64,000 nucleotides of DNA from CAVVGZ01 sp963747965 (GTDB lineage Bacteria > Chloroflexota > Anaerolineae > Anaerolineales > Anaerolineaceae), in assembly GCA_963747965.1 (NCBI GenBank), contig CAVVGZ010000004.1:434001-498000 (forward strand), written 5' to 3'. The notes below the pieces were generated by a model. The model was not told where the DNA came from and made no database searches. It saw nothing but the letters and a program-made list of their open reading frames with translations. Each line of letters opens with the position of its first letter. Positions within the stretch are counted from its first letter, which is position 1. Shown one piece after another: positions 17,832-26,174 of this stretch. Both the position numbers and the translations under genes were made by a program.

Positions 17832-19473
17832 GTGAAAGAAAAAATGTTAAGAATTATTCCCCTGGGAGGTCTGGGGGAAATTGGTAAAAATATGATGGTG
17901 TATGAGTTCGGCGGGGATATTCTCGTCGTAGATTCAGGTATGGCATTCCCTGAAAATGATTTGCTCGGGATCGACTATATCATCCCTGATATTCAGTATC
18001 TTCGGGAGAACCGCAAAAAAGTACGCGGGATCGTGATCACGCATGGACATGAAGATCACCTCGGAGCAATCGCCCATGTTGTAGAGGAATTGGAAGCGCC
18101 AATTTATACCACACCCCTCACCCGTGGCTTGATGGAAGTTAAGCTTGCCCGGAAGGGTTTACTTAAAGGTGTAAAAATCAACACCGTTCAGGCAGGTGAA
18201 GGAAAAAAGATTGGTGTATTCCAGGTTGAATTTTTCCATGTCTCCCATTCCATTCCCGATTCCGTCGGGTTGGGGATTCAAACCCCGGTCGGGCTGATTG
18301 TTCATACCTCCGATTACAAGTTTGATCAGACCCCGGTGGATAACTGGCCAACCGACTTTGCCAAACTGGCCGAATTCTCAAAGCGCAATGTCCTGGTGCT
18401 GCTTTCCGATTCCACAAATTCGGTCAAACCCGGTTGGACTGCTTCCGAAAGGGTAGTTGACGGAGCATTTGAAGAAGAATTTCGTAAGGCCCCTGGCAGG
18501 ATCATCATTGCCTCATTTGCCTCATTGATCTCCCGTATGCAGCAGGCAGCCAATGCAGCCGCCCGTCATGGCAGGAAAATTGCTTTTGCAGGAACAAGCA
18601 TGATTGATAATGCAAAAATTGCCCGGAAAATGGGCTACCTGGATATACCGGATGAGATGTTTGTTCGCCCCGATAAAATTCAAAGCATACCGGACGATAA
18701 ACTGGTAATTATGTGTACTGGAACCCAGGGAGAACCTACATCCATCATGGGCCGCCTATCAAGAGGCACCAACCGGATATTCGATTTGAAACCGGATGAT
18801 ACGGTGATTCTATCGTCCCAGATAATCCCAGGCAATGAAGAAAAAGTGTTCCAGGTGATCAACCGTTTGTTCCAACAGGTAGCGAATGTGGTCTATGAAC
18901 AGGTTGCCCCGGTGCATGTCTCCGGGCATGCCAGCCAGGAAGAAATGAAATTGATGATTAATCTGGTGAAACCCAAATTCTTCATTCCAATTCATGGTGA
19001 ACTGCGCCATCTTGTTCAGCACGGACGGCTTGCACAACAACTGGGTATCGCTAAAGAAAATATTGTCATTGTTGAAAATGGCCAGGTCGTTGAAGTTGGT
19101 AAAACTCAAATCGCACTTAACGGACGGGTGCCAACAGGTGCAATTTTGATCGACTCTACAGGTAAAGTGGATATCGAACCTTCCATTATCCGGGAACGGG
19201 AAATTCTCTCCAGAGAAGGCGTTGTCCTCGTGAATCTCACGGTGGATTCTGCGTACTGGAAAGGTTTTAGATGATCCGGAAATTATTACACGGGGTTTTA
19301 TCCTGGCCGGTGAATCGAACCAACTTTTTTCCACAGCCCAAAAGGAGATTAAGGAAGCCGCCTCAAGAACCAATAATAATCTACAGCGTGATGTGGAAAG
19401 CGCTGTGCGCAAATATATTTACGATGAAACACAACGCTCCCCCTATGTTCTTGTGACCATAACAAAAATATAA
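17832..19473 (+). CDS. rnj: Ribonuclease J (frameshift near C-terminus)
   Basis: Metallo-beta-lactamase/beta-CASP ribonuclease with endo- and 5'-3' exonuclease activity, central to mRNA turnover in bacteria lacking RNase E. Start is placed at GTG 17832, six bases after GAGG. Motifs: IIPLGGLGEIGKNM at the N-terminus, zinc site THGHEDHLGAIAHV, further site HTSDYKFDQTP, beta-CASP Asp in VLLSDSTNS, GTQGEPTSIM and the C-terminal HVSGHASQEEM. One extra base near 19253 (TCTGCGTACTGG) diverts the frame to a stop at 19274; the correct frame runs on with TGKVLDDPEIITRGFIL to 19473, giving about 547 residues, the normal length. Confidence 0.93.
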
Positions 19474-19515
19474 AACAAATAATCATGCTGAACCAGGTTG
19501 TTCTCAGCCTGTTTA

Positions 19516-20196
19516 TTACCAATTATTTGACTCTTCCCAATCCTTCATGGTCCAGCCCAATTCACCGCGCAACGGCACAAAGGCAACTGCAAGGACAGAT
19601 CTGTGAAAATACCTGTCATCTTGCCGCTGCCATACCTCCAGGTCCTGGTTCATCCGGCTTCCCACTGGAATGACCAGCCGGCCTTTGTTGGCTAATTGGT
19701 CCAGCAGGGGTTTTGGGACTTTTTGTGCCGCGGCAGTGACCAAAATCCCATCGTATGGCGCCTCAGCTTCCCAACCTTTCGAACCATCCCCCAGGTGAAC
19801 CTCTACATTATTAAGGGCAAGTTCAGCCAGGATTCTGGCTGCTTTTCCAGCAAGGTTTTCCAATCTCTCGACAGAGTGAATTTGTTGGGCAAGCTTTGCC
19901 AATACAGCCGCCTGGTAACCGGACCCGGTGCCTATTTCCAACACTTTTTCACCCCCCTGAAGTTCTAACAACTCTGTCATCAGGGCAACAATGTAAGGCT
20001 GGGATATCGTCTGTCCATCGCCGATGGCTAAAGGACAATCCTCATATGCCATATGCGAAATTTGATCCGGCACAAATCGATGCCTCGGGACAGCACGCAG
20101 TGCCATCAATAAACGCTGGTCCTTGATTCCCCGGCGTTCGATTTGTTCCCGAACCATTTGATCACAAAGGGATTGGTATTTTTGGGCACCGTCCAT
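19516..20196 (-). CDS. pcm: Protein-L-isoaspartate O-methyltransferase
   Basis: Repairs isoaspartyl residues in aged proteins using S-adenosylmethionine; cytosolic, 226 residues. The SAM-binding motif is EIGTGSGYQAAVLAKL, preceded by the family motif GQTISQPYIVALM; the post-motifs are GDGSKGWEAEAPYDGILVTAAA and the C-terminal AVAFVPLRGELG. It converges with RNase J and lies downstream of mutY on the same strand, about 130 bases away. Confidence 0.93.
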   Translation of the reverse strand: MDGAQKYQSLCDQMVREQIERRGIKDQRLLMALRAVPRHRFVPDQISHMAYEDCPLAIGDGQTISQPYIVALMTELLELQGGEKVLEIGTGSGYQAAVLAKLAQQIHSVERLENLAGKAARILAELALNNVEVHLGDGSKGWEAEAPYDGILVTAAAQKVPKPLLDQLANKGRLVIPVGSRMNQDLEVWQRQDDRYFHRSVLAVAFVPLRGELGWTMKDWEESNNW

Positions 20197-20325
20197 AGGT
20201 TACCATGCTGATAAACCATCTTGATAGATTAATTATACCTATCTGCCATCGAATTATTAATCAGTATTAATCAGCCAACAGAATCCATCAATAAATAGGG
20301 AATAATCCCTTCAAAAATGGGGGTA

Positions 20326-21432
20326 TTAAACTTTCAGCAAGTTGGAAATTTGGCGGTCGATCTTACCCATCGGGTAGTCCCCCAGGTTTCCCGGCTCAAC
20401 CCACAGGATTTCGCTTGCCTCTATTGCTGCTGGATCCCCGCATTTCAATTTACATTCAAAAGCGTGCAGTTTAATCCTGAAATGAGTATATGCATGGCTG
20501 AATATCCCTACAGGGCTGCCAACAAAAATCTCTACCCCCAGTTCCTCCCTGATCTCCCTTTTTAATCCCTCGGTGAGTTCTTCACCCGCCTCAACCTTAC
20601 CACCCGGAAATTCCCACAATCCGCCCAGCAAGCCATGCGATGGACGCCTGGCAATCAGCACCTTACAATCTCGCCAGATTACTGCTGCTGTAACTGTATA
20701 TCTCGGAACCGGGTTTCTGACCTGGCGGATTGGTCTTTCTTCCTGGTTTCCCAGGCTATAGGATGCGCAATACGCCGAAAGCGGACACCGTGTGCATAAC
20801 GGCTGCCGGGGCAGGCAGATTGTCGCTCCGAGGTCCATCACCGCCTGGTTATAGGTCCCGGCCTTTCCGGATGGCAGTACCTCATGCGCTAATTTATTTA
20901 AATAACGCTGGCCCATACCGGTTTTAACCGGGAAATCTAAATTAAAGAGGCGGGCGTAAACACGGGCCACATTGCCATCCAGGACAGGCTCATCCAATCC
21001 GCAGGCAATCGAAGCAATTGCACCGGCAGTGTATTGCCCGATTCCAGGTAATTCTTCCAGGGTTGAACGTCTGCATGGGATTTTTCCCCCGTATTCCCGG
21101 AAAATTATTCCCGCAGCTTTGTGGAGATTCCTTGCACGGCTGTAATATCCCAATCCCTCCCAGTACCTTAATGCATCCTGTTCAGTTGCATTTGCCAGTG
21201 ATTCAATTGTTGGAAAACGGGTTATCCATTTAAGAAAATAAGGGATTACGGTGTCAACCTTGGTTTGTTGAAGCATAACCTCAGACACCCAGATAAAATA
21301 AGGATCCGGGTTTTCCCGCCAGGGTAAAATCCTTTGATGGAGGTCATACCAGGATATTAGGCTGGCGGTTATAGACTCTCTTGCTGAAAGATTGGCGGGG
21401 TCAGAATTGAAATCCGCCACGGGCGTTGACAA
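20326..21432 (-). CDS. mutY: A/G-specific adenine DNA glycosylase
   Basis: Removes adenine mispaired with 8-oxoguanine. The 368-residue protein has the HhH-GPD domain (VMLQQTKVDTVIPYF, helix-hairpin-helix LEELPGIGQYTAGAIAS with following catalytic-loop Asp in LDGNVARVYAR), a 4Fe-4S cluster loop with four Cys (CLPRQPLCTRCPLSAYC) and a C-terminal NUDIX-like 8-oxoG recognition domain (GGLWEFPGGKVEAGEELTEG). Its start overlaps the 3' end of the upstream small gene by 32 bases, indicating translational coupling. Confidence 0.95.
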   Translation of the reverse strand: MSTPVADFNSDPANLSARESITASLISWYDLHQRILPWRENPDPYFIWVSEVMLQQTKVDTVIPYFLKWITRFPTIESLANATEQDALRYWEGLGYYSRARNLHKAAGIIFREYGGKIPCRRSTLEELPGIGQYTAGAIASIACGLDEPVLDGNVARVYARLFNLDFPVKTGMGQRYLNKLAHEVLPSGKAGTYNQAVMDLGATICLPRQPLCTRCPLSAYCASYSLGNQEERPIRQVRNPVPRYTVTAAVIWRDCKVLIARRPSHGLLGGLWEFPGGKVEAGEELTEGLKREIREELGVEIFVGSPVGIFSHAYTHFRIKLHAFECKLKCGDPAAIEASEILWVEPGNLGDYPMGKIDRQISNLLKV

Positions 21433-21703
21433 TTTTCTGGGAATAGTTCGTTACAAAATCTCTTAGCTTGTTATGCAGGCTTTGCCATTCACTGGAATAG
21501 AGCAGTTCCTGGGCTTTTTCCAGATCAGGCAGCACAGCACTGATCATAATTTGTGTTTCATTTCCAAAAACCGTTGCCCAGGCATCTGTCAGATCAAAAC
21601 CAAGTTGTTGGATACCTGGGATGAATTCGCGAACAATAAATTCAAAATACTCCCGTTCGCGGTCAACCAGTATATCCCATTTCATGATCAGTTTGACAGC
21701 CAA
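21401..21703 (-). CDS. Small protein of unknown function, possibly dimeric alpha-beta barrel
   Basis: 100 residues, no signal or membrane segment. Pattern beta-alpha-beta-beta-alpha-beta (KLIMKWDILVDREREYFEFI ... TQIMISAVLPDLEKAQELL ... WQSLHNKLRDFV) resembles ferredoxin-like dimeric barrel proteins such as NIPSNAP-type domains, but no family signature is certain. It lies between the MBL-fold gene (11 bases upstream) and mutY (overlapping), so all three are probably one transcript. Confidence 0.65.
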   Translation of the reverse strand: MAVKLIMKWDILVDREREYFEFIVREFIPGIQQLGFDLTDAWATVFGNETQIMISAVLPDLEKAQELLYSSEWQSLHNKLRDFVTNYSQKIVNARGGFQF

Positions 21704-21714
21704 GGAATGCTCCC

Positions 21715-22371
21715 CTACCCCCGGAAATAATCCAAAACCACCACGTGAGTTTCTTCTGGAAGAGAACTGGCGCTGGTTACTTTGAATGTGGATTCTTTGG
21801 TAATTTTTTCTTCAAGGCCCATTTCCTTGAGAAATTTACTAAGCGGATCTAACTTGATCAGTGAAACCGGTGTTGCGTAATGCATGGGTATTACAATATT
21901 AGGCTCCAAAAGACTGATTACCTCGGATGCCTTTGCTGAATTTAATCCTGAACCGCCGCCGACCGATACCAGGGCAATATGAACCGGCCCCAATGATTCA
22001 ACCTCAGTCTGAGTTGGAACCCGGTTTATTGCGCCAAGGTGAACTACATTTATTCCATCAAAATCATAGAGACAAAGGATATTAATACCTTCGGCTTTCT
22101 GCCGGTTTATATGGCTGTTTGTATGGATGGCGGTAATAAAAACGCCTCCAATTTCAAATTCACCGGGACCTGTGATAATGTAAGGGTTACCTTTTACAGC
22201 AGCAATATTGTTATGACCAGGGGCATCATGGCTAACTGTAACAATGTTTGCCTTTAACTTTAAAGGCTCATACCCGACTTCTCGGGCATCAAACGGATCG
22301 GTAACAACTGTTGCCATTCCCCGTTCAGCTAATCGAAAACATGAATGTCCATACCAGGTAATTTCCATCAA
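21715..22371 (-). CDS. MBL-fold metal-dependent hydrolase, UPF0173/YtkL type
   Basis: A 218-residue metallo-beta-lactamase-fold protein with the compact architecture of the UPF0173 family: ITWYGHSCFRLAE at the N-terminus, TDPFDAREVGYEP, the shortened metal motif SHDAPGHNN, later GPGEFEIGGVFITAIHT and the C-terminal PMHYATPVSLIKLDPL. Several family members are annotated as hydrolases with no established substrate. AGGAGG precedes the ATG. First gene of the group leading to mutY and pcm. Confidence 0.82.
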   Translation of the reverse strand: MMEITWYGHSCFRLAERGMATVVTDPFDAREVGYEPLKLKANIVTVSHDAPGHNNIAAVKGNPYIITGPGEFEIGGVFITAIHTNSHINRQKAEGINILCLYDFDGINVVHLGAINRVPTQTEVESLGPVHIALVSVGGGSGLNSAKASEVISLLEPNIVIPMHYATPVSLIKLDPLSKFLKEMGLEEKITKESTFKVTSASSLPEETHVVVLDYFRG

Positions 22372-22801
22372 GCCTCCTAAATCAGATTTGATTATACATG
22401 AATTAAATCCGAAATGGATTGGTATAAATGAATTATCAAATTTATGACCGGGATGTTTTCAATACTTTAATGAGAGCAGAACAACACTGTCTTTCGAATC
22501 ATCTGTCAAGGGAAGAACGGATATGCATCCAGTAAAAAAACCACCAGCTAATTCTGGAGTTTTTCGCCAGTCACACCATGGATCACTAAAGAGAAAATAT
22601 TTTCAAGATCAATGCAATAACAATTGGATGGGATGTCATTTTTTGGTAGGTGTGACCGGGAATTGCTCTATCTTATATCCCATCCAATTTCCGGAGTTCT
22701 AAATAAATAAATTTAACCATCCTTACCAGGCAATATTAGCTGAATCCATTCGTATCGCCATATTAATATCTTCCCAAAAAAAACGAGGTGTAAAAAGTAA
22801 A
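22372..22801. other. Intergenic region with a long inverted repeat
   Basis: No gene was found. A perfect 13-bp inverted repeat, AATTGGATGGGAT (22622-22634) and ATCCCATCCAATT (22677-22689), encloses 42 bases. A further 8-bp complement, GTCACACC (22570-22577) with GGTGTGAC (22649-22656), interleaves with it. No T tract follows and no transposase is nearby, so the role is unknown. Confidence 0.5.
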
Positions 22802-22829
22802 TTGCAAATATTCAAAAAAATGCTAAACT
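22802..22829 (+). promoter_or_regulatory. Promoter of the first small membrane protein
   Basis: -35 TTGCAA (22802-22807), 16-base spacer, -10 TAAACT (22824-22829), about 60 bases before the ATG at 22889. Confidence 0.45.
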
Positions 22830-22888
22830 AAAAATATAGTTTTTTACCGAATTCAGATTTAGTAAGGTTTTAAAAGGAGAGAAATATT

Positions 22889-23065
22889 ATGAAACTTAGT
22901 CCACCAAAAAATATCACTTACTTGATTGCAGTCGTTATCGGCGTCATTGGAATCCTGATGGAGTACAGCATTGTCAGCTTTGCCGGCCTGGAACAATATT
23001 CAACCATTATGATTGTTTTAGGTTTTGTACTCCTGGCACTGGCAGCCTTGGTTAAAGGCTTGTAA
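22889..23065 (+). CDS. Small two-helix membrane protein, copy 1 of a tandem family
   Basis: 58 residues from the ATG behind AAAGGAGAG. Begins MKLSPPKNITYLIAV, then two hydrophobic helices (about residues 9-30 and 38-56) ending VKGL. It shares the N-terminal pattern MK-x-x-x-P-x-x-x-T-aromatic and the exact length with the next gene, and related start and topology with the third. Function unknown; a membrane micro-protein. Confidence 0.7.
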   Translation: MKLSPPKNITYLIAVVIGVIGILMEYSIVSFAGLEQYSTIMIVLGFVLLALAALVKGL

Positions 23066-23136
23066 GTCAGCCTATCAGTTGAACTTTTTAACCGGTCAAC
23101 AATATAGATGGTTTAAATATCGAAATTTCCACATAG

Positions 23137-23178
23137 AAAAATCAGTACCCAAGAAACGGTACTGATTTTTCTTTTTTT
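23137..23178 (+). terminator. Terminator between small membrane proteins 1 and 2
   Basis: A 13-bp perfect stem AAAAATCAGTACC/GGTACTGATTTTT with an 8-base loop, followed by a C and seven T residues. The A run on the left arm would let it work in both directions. Confidence 0.85.
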
Positions 23179-23260
23179 CATCAAAGGACAGGATTGGATA
23201 AATGATGTACTATAATTGATTACGGTCAGGTTGATTATTATTTCTTCAAAAGGAAGCGCT

Positions 23261-23437
23261 ATGAAATTCTCTGCCCCAAAACCGATTACCTGGTGGATCG
23301 CCGCAGTTATTGGCATAACCGGAACATTGATCCAGTTTCGGTTACTCCCGATTGCCATTTTAGAGCCATATGGAGCGTGGCTGGTAATTTCCGGTGCGGT
23401 CCTGCTTATTATCGGAACAGCTGTAGATTTCTTATAA
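23261..23437 (+). CDS. Small two-helix membrane protein, copy 2 of a tandem family
   Basis: 58 residues, start behind AAAAGGAAG. Begins MKFSAPKPITWWIAAVIG, with two hydrophobic helices separated by a short polar loop around LEPYG and ending GTAVDFL. Same length and spacing as copy 1, about 30-40% identical by eye. TATAAT at about 23210 may drive it, since a terminator separates it from copy 1. Confidence 0.7.
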   Translation: MKFSAPKPITWWIAAVIGITGTLIQFRLLPIAILEPYGAWLVISGAVLLIIGTAVDFL

Positions 23438-23477
23438 AAAATCTGATATCCATTATTTTGGATCAAGGAGAAGAAAC

Positions 23478-23678
23478 ATGAAATTGTATGCTCCACATAA
23501 GACAACGTGGTGGGTGTCAACCATACTGGTAGGTATTGGTTTTCTGAATGAACTGGGCGTTACATTAGGGAGTATACGGGATTTTGCCGAGGGCTTACCT
23601 ATACTGGGCTTTATTATTTTAATACTGGCAACCAGTTTGGAGGGACTGCAAAAACTTCATGATTTGACCCGTGATTAA
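23478..23678 (+). CDS. Small two-helix membrane protein, copy 3 of a tandem family
   Basis: 66 residues, 40 bases after copy 2, start behind AAGGAG. N-terminus MKLYAPHKTTWWVSTILVG matches the family pattern; two helices, then an added polar tail LQKLHDLTRD absent from the other copies. Probably co-transcribed with copy 2. Confidence 0.7.
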   Translation: MKLYAPHKTTWWVSTILVGIGFLNELGVTLGSIRDFAEGLPILGFIILILATSLEGLQKLHDLTRD

Positions 23679-23785
23679 TAGGTACGTGAAAATTTGTTAT
23701 TGGCATTGGGGGAAATATGAGAGAGATTTTTAATCTAAATTCCTAAATTCGTAATGCCTTCCTGATTGTCAGCCGCAATCGCTTG

Positions 23786-23814
23786 TTGACACATGCCCCG
23801 AAGTTTGATAAACT
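23786..23814 (+). promoter_or_regulatory. Upstream promoter of the tRNA-tuf transcript
   Basis: -35 TTGACA (23786-23791), 17-base spacer, -10 TAAACT (23809-23814). Lies about 60 bases upstream of a second promoter; tandem promoters are common on stable-RNA operons. Confidence 0.7.
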
Positions 23815-23845
23815 AACCTCCTTGCGCCAATTTCCAGCATAATCC

Positions 23846-23874
23846 TTGCTGAAAAGATCATGGTTTGATATAAT
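23846..23874 (+). promoter_or_regulatory. Proximal promoter of the tRNA-tuf transcript
   Basis: -35 TTGCTG (23846-23851), 17-base spacer, perfect -10 TATAAT (23869-23874). Start expected about 28 bases before the first tRNA, just before or within the GC-rich GCGCGC segment. Confidence 0.7.
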
Positions 23875-23909
23875 TTAGCGCGCTTAAATCGAAACTTAAA
23901 AATTGATCT

Positions 23910-23982
23910 GCCGACGTAGCTCAAACGGCAGAGCAACCGCCTTGTAAGTGGTAGGTTATGGGTTCAATTCCCATCGTCGGCT
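23910..23982 (+). tRNA. tRNA-Thr (anticodon TGT)
   Basis: Cloverleaf closes with acceptor GCCGACG/CGTCGGC, anticodon stem ACCGC/GTGGT around loop CTTGTAA, and T-arm GGTTCAATTCC. Discriminator T; CCA is not encoded. Confidence 0.95.
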
Positions 23983-24053
23983 CAAAGCCTGAATGAATAA
24001 GCAAGAGATGGGACGAACTAACCAAAACTTGCAGGCAGAATAAGGCAAAACCT

Positions 24054-24136
24054 GGGCGGTTACCCAAGTGGACAACGGGGACTGACTGTAAATCAGTTGG
24101 CGGACGCCTTCGGAGGTTCGAATCCTTCACCGCCCA
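24054..24136 (+). tRNA. tRNA-Tyr (anticodon GTA)
   Basis: Acceptor GGGCGGT/ACCGCCC, anticodon loop CTGTAAA, and a long variable arm (GGCGGACGCCTTCGG region) as expected for a class II bacterial tRNA-Tyr. CCA is not encoded. Confidence 0.95.
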
Positions 24137-24188
24137 CAGGTTATTTTAACAACAGGATATTTGGTTTTGGGCAGTAAAAAGACGGCAC

Positions 24189-24261
24189 GCCCTCATAGCT
24201 CAGTTGGTAGAGCACGTTCTTGGTAAGAACGGGGTCATGGGTTCAAGTCCCATTGAGGGCT
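24189..24261 (+). tRNA. tRNA-Thr (anticodon GGT)
   Basis: Acceptor GCCCTCA/TGAGGGC, anticodon stem CGTTC/GAACG around loop TTGGTAA, T-arm GGTTCAAGTCC. It lies 59 bases before tuf, as thrT does before tufB in Escherichia coli. Confidence 0.95.
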
Positions 24262-24320
24262 CTGGCTGCCGCTTAGAAATTACATTGAATATTTTTTTTC
24301 TTGAATAAAGGAGTGGTCTT

Positions 24321-25523
24321 ATGGGAAAGCAAAAATTTGAACGAAAGAAACCGCATCTGAACGTAGGGACGATGGGACACATCGACCACGGCAAGACGAC
24401 ATTAACGGCAGCGATCACCAAGTACAGCCATCTGATGGGTTTTGGAGAATTCCGTGCATTCGACTCGATCGACAATGCGCCGGAGGAAAAAGCGCGTGGC
24501 ATTACCATCAACATTGCCCATGTTGAATACCAGACCCACAACCGGCACTATGCCCATGTGGACATGCCCGGCCACCGTGACTACATCAAAAACATGATCA
24601 CCGGAGCGGCGCAGGTAGACGGCGCCATCCTGGTGGTAGCAGCCCCGGATGGACCGATGCCGCAGACCAAAGAGCACGTGCTCTTGGCCCGCCAGGTGGA
24701 GGTACCCAGCATCGTAGTTTTCCTCAACAAAGTGGACATGATGGACGACCCCGAGCTGCTTGAGCTGGTTGAACTGGAACTGCGCGAAATGCTGACCGAG
24801 TACAAATTCCCCGGGGATACCACCCCGATCGTGCGCGGCAGTGCCCTCAAGGCGCTGGCCAGCACATCCACGGATATCAATGCTCCGGAATATGCCTGTA
24901 TCAAGGAACTGCTGGATACCATCGACAGTTACATTCCGGAACCGCTGCGCCCGGTGGACAGGCCGTTCATGATGCCGGTTGAGGATGTTTTCTCGATCAA
25001 GGGTCGTGGTACGGTGGTAACCGGCAGGATCGACCGCGGCAAGGTCAAGGTGGGTGAATCGGTTGAGATCGTCGGCTTGCGGGAAAAGAGCATGTCCTCC
25101 GTGGTAACCGGTGTGGAGATGTTCCACAAGACCCTGGATGAAGGCATGGCCGGGGACAATGCCGGCTTGCTGCTGCGCGGTATAGAACGTGATGATGTTG
25201 AGCGCGGCATGGTCGTTGCTGCTCCCAAGAGCATCACCCCGCACACCAAGTTCAACGCCGAAGTGTACGTGCTGCGCAAGGATGAAGGCGGGCGCCACAA
25301 GCCGTTCTTCAGTGGATACCGCCCCCAGTTCTACATCCGCACGATGGATGTGACCGGTGATATCAAGCTGCCGGAAGGTGTGGAAATGGTCATGCCCGGC
25401 GACAATGTGAACATGGAAGTGGAGTTGATCATCCCTGTGGCTTTGGAGCAGGGTTCTAAATTCGCTATCCGCGAAGGCGGCCTGACCGTTGGCGCAGGCG
25501 TTATTACTCAGATTATTGCTTAG
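24321..25523 (+). CDS. tuf: Translation elongation factor Tu
   Basis: GTPase carrying aminoacyl-tRNA to the ribosome; 400 residues, the usual length. G1 GHIDHGKTT, effector region with RGITIN, G3 DMPGHRDYIKNM, G4 NKVDM, G5 GSALKAL; domains 2 and 3 are complete, ending in FAIREGGLTVGAGVI. Codon use shifts sharply to GC-ending codons relative to neighbours, as expected for a very highly expressed gene. AAAGGAG precedes the ATG. It is co-transcribed with the tRNAs upstream. Confidence 0.98.
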   Translation: MGKQKFERKKPHLNVGTMGHIDHGKTTLTAAITKYSHLMGFGEFRAFDSIDNAPEEKARGITINIAHVEYQTHNRHYAHVDMPGHRDYIKNMITGAAQVDGAILVVAAPDGPMPQTKEHVLLARQVEVPSIVVFLNKVDMMDDPELLELVELELREMLTEYKFPGDTTPIVRGSALKALASTSTDINAPEYACIKELLDTIDSYIPEPLRPVDRPFMMPVEDVFSIKGRGTVVTGRIDRGKVKVGESVEIVGLREKSMSSVVTGVEMFHKTLDEGMAGDNAGLLLRGIERDDVERGMVVAAPKSITPHTKFNAEVYVLRKDEGGRHKPFFSGYRPQFYIRTMDVTGDIKLPEGVEMVMPGDNVNMEVELIIPVALEQGSKFAIREGGLTVGAGVITQIIA

Positions 25524-25549
25524 TTTGGTTTTGGAAATCGAAGAACATT

Positions 25550-25720
25550 ATGGCATCTAAAAAGAAGGATATCCGGCCAGTCATTACCCTGGCTTGCACA
25601 GAATGTAAGGAACGCAACTATACATCAGAAAAAAATCGGCGTAATGATCCCGGGCGGATGGAATTGAAGAAATTTTGCTCCCGCTGCCGCAAACACACGC
25701 CACACAGGGAGACCAAGTAA
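25550..25720 (+). CDS. rpmG: 50S ribosomal protein L33, zinc-binding form
   Basis: 56 residues, 26 bases after tuf. Contains two CxxC pairs (CTEC and CSRC) that mark the zinc-binding C+ form, and ends HTPHRETK as L33 proteins do. The tuf-rpmG-tRNA-Trp-secE-nusG order is common in Gram-positive type genomes. Confidence 0.95.
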   Translation: MASKKKDIRPVITLACTECKERNYTSEKNRRNDPGRMELKKFCSRCRKHTPHRETK

Positions 25721-25725
25721 CCAGG

Positions 25726-25773
25726 TTGTCGGATACGGCCTTCAAATAAATAGGTTGTGCCCGTATCTGACAA
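25726..25773 (+). other. Long hairpin between rpmG and tRNA-Trp
   Basis: TTGTCGGATACGG (25726-25738) pairs with CCGTATCTGACAA (25761-25773), 13 bp with one G-U pair, loop of 22 bases. No T tract follows, so it looks more like an RNA-processing stem releasing the tRNA than a terminator. Confidence 0.5.
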
Positions 25774-25779
25774 TCATAA

Positions 25780-25852
25780 AGGCCAGTAGCTCAACTGGTA
25801 GAGCACCGGTCTCCAAAACCGGGGGTTGTGGGTTCGATTCCTGCCTGGCCTG
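25780..25852 (+). tRNA. tRNA-Trp (anticodon CCA)
   Basis: Acceptor AGGCCAG/CTGGCCT, anticodon stem CCGGT/ACCGG around loop CTCCAAA, T-arm GGTTCGATTCC, discriminator G. A 7-bp hairpin AACGCCG/CGGCGTT (25866-25889) with a weak T tail follows. Confidence 0.96.
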
Positions 25853-25915
25853 CTTTGATTGTGGCAACGCCGTCCAATGAGGCGGCGTTTTAGACGTTTT
25901 ATTAAGGAGACTGCC

Positions 25916-26128
25916 ATGGCAGATAAAAGTGCCAAGGAAATTAAACCAAATAGAGTTCAAAAGTACTGGCGTGAGACCATTGGTGAATTGCGTAAGGTTA
26001 CCTGGCCAACAAGGCAAGAAGCCTGGCGATTAACAAAAATTGTACTTTATGTGATGGTTGCCATGGCTGTATTTTTAGGTGTATTGGACTTCATTTTCTC
26101 CAATGTAATCACTGCCATTCTCACATAA
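25916..26128 (+). CDS. secE: Preprotein translocase subunit SecE
   Basis: Essential membrane subunit of SecYEG. 70 residues from ATG 25916, placed nine bases after AAGGAG; the longer open frame upstream runs through a hairpin and the tRNA region. The amphipathic helix and conserved GELRKVTWPTRQEA segment precede one membrane helix (IVLYVMVAMAVFLGVLDFIF), the single-TM form found outside enterobacteria. nusG follows. Confidence 0.95.
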   Translation: MADKSAKEIKPNRVQKYWRETIGELRKVTWPTRQEAWRLTKIVLYVMVAMAVFLGVLDFIFSNVITAILT

Positions 26129-26174
26129 GTGTTAAAAAAAAAGCAAGGAAGTGTTTCGGTATAGAAAGGCACAC

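Noticed and set aside
22622..22689. 13-bp inverted repeat considered as ends of a miniature insertion element
   Set aside because: Only 68 bases in total, no target-site duplication was seen and no second copy in the window.
24402..25298. Open frame of 298 codons on the minus strand inside tuf
   Set aside because: It is a shadow of the strongly biased codons of tuf, rich in His, Gly and Val without any domain pattern, and has no ribosome site.
26151..26174. GTG at 26151 as the nusG start
   Set aside because: It abuts the AAGGAA sequence with no spacing; ATG 26175 is better placed.
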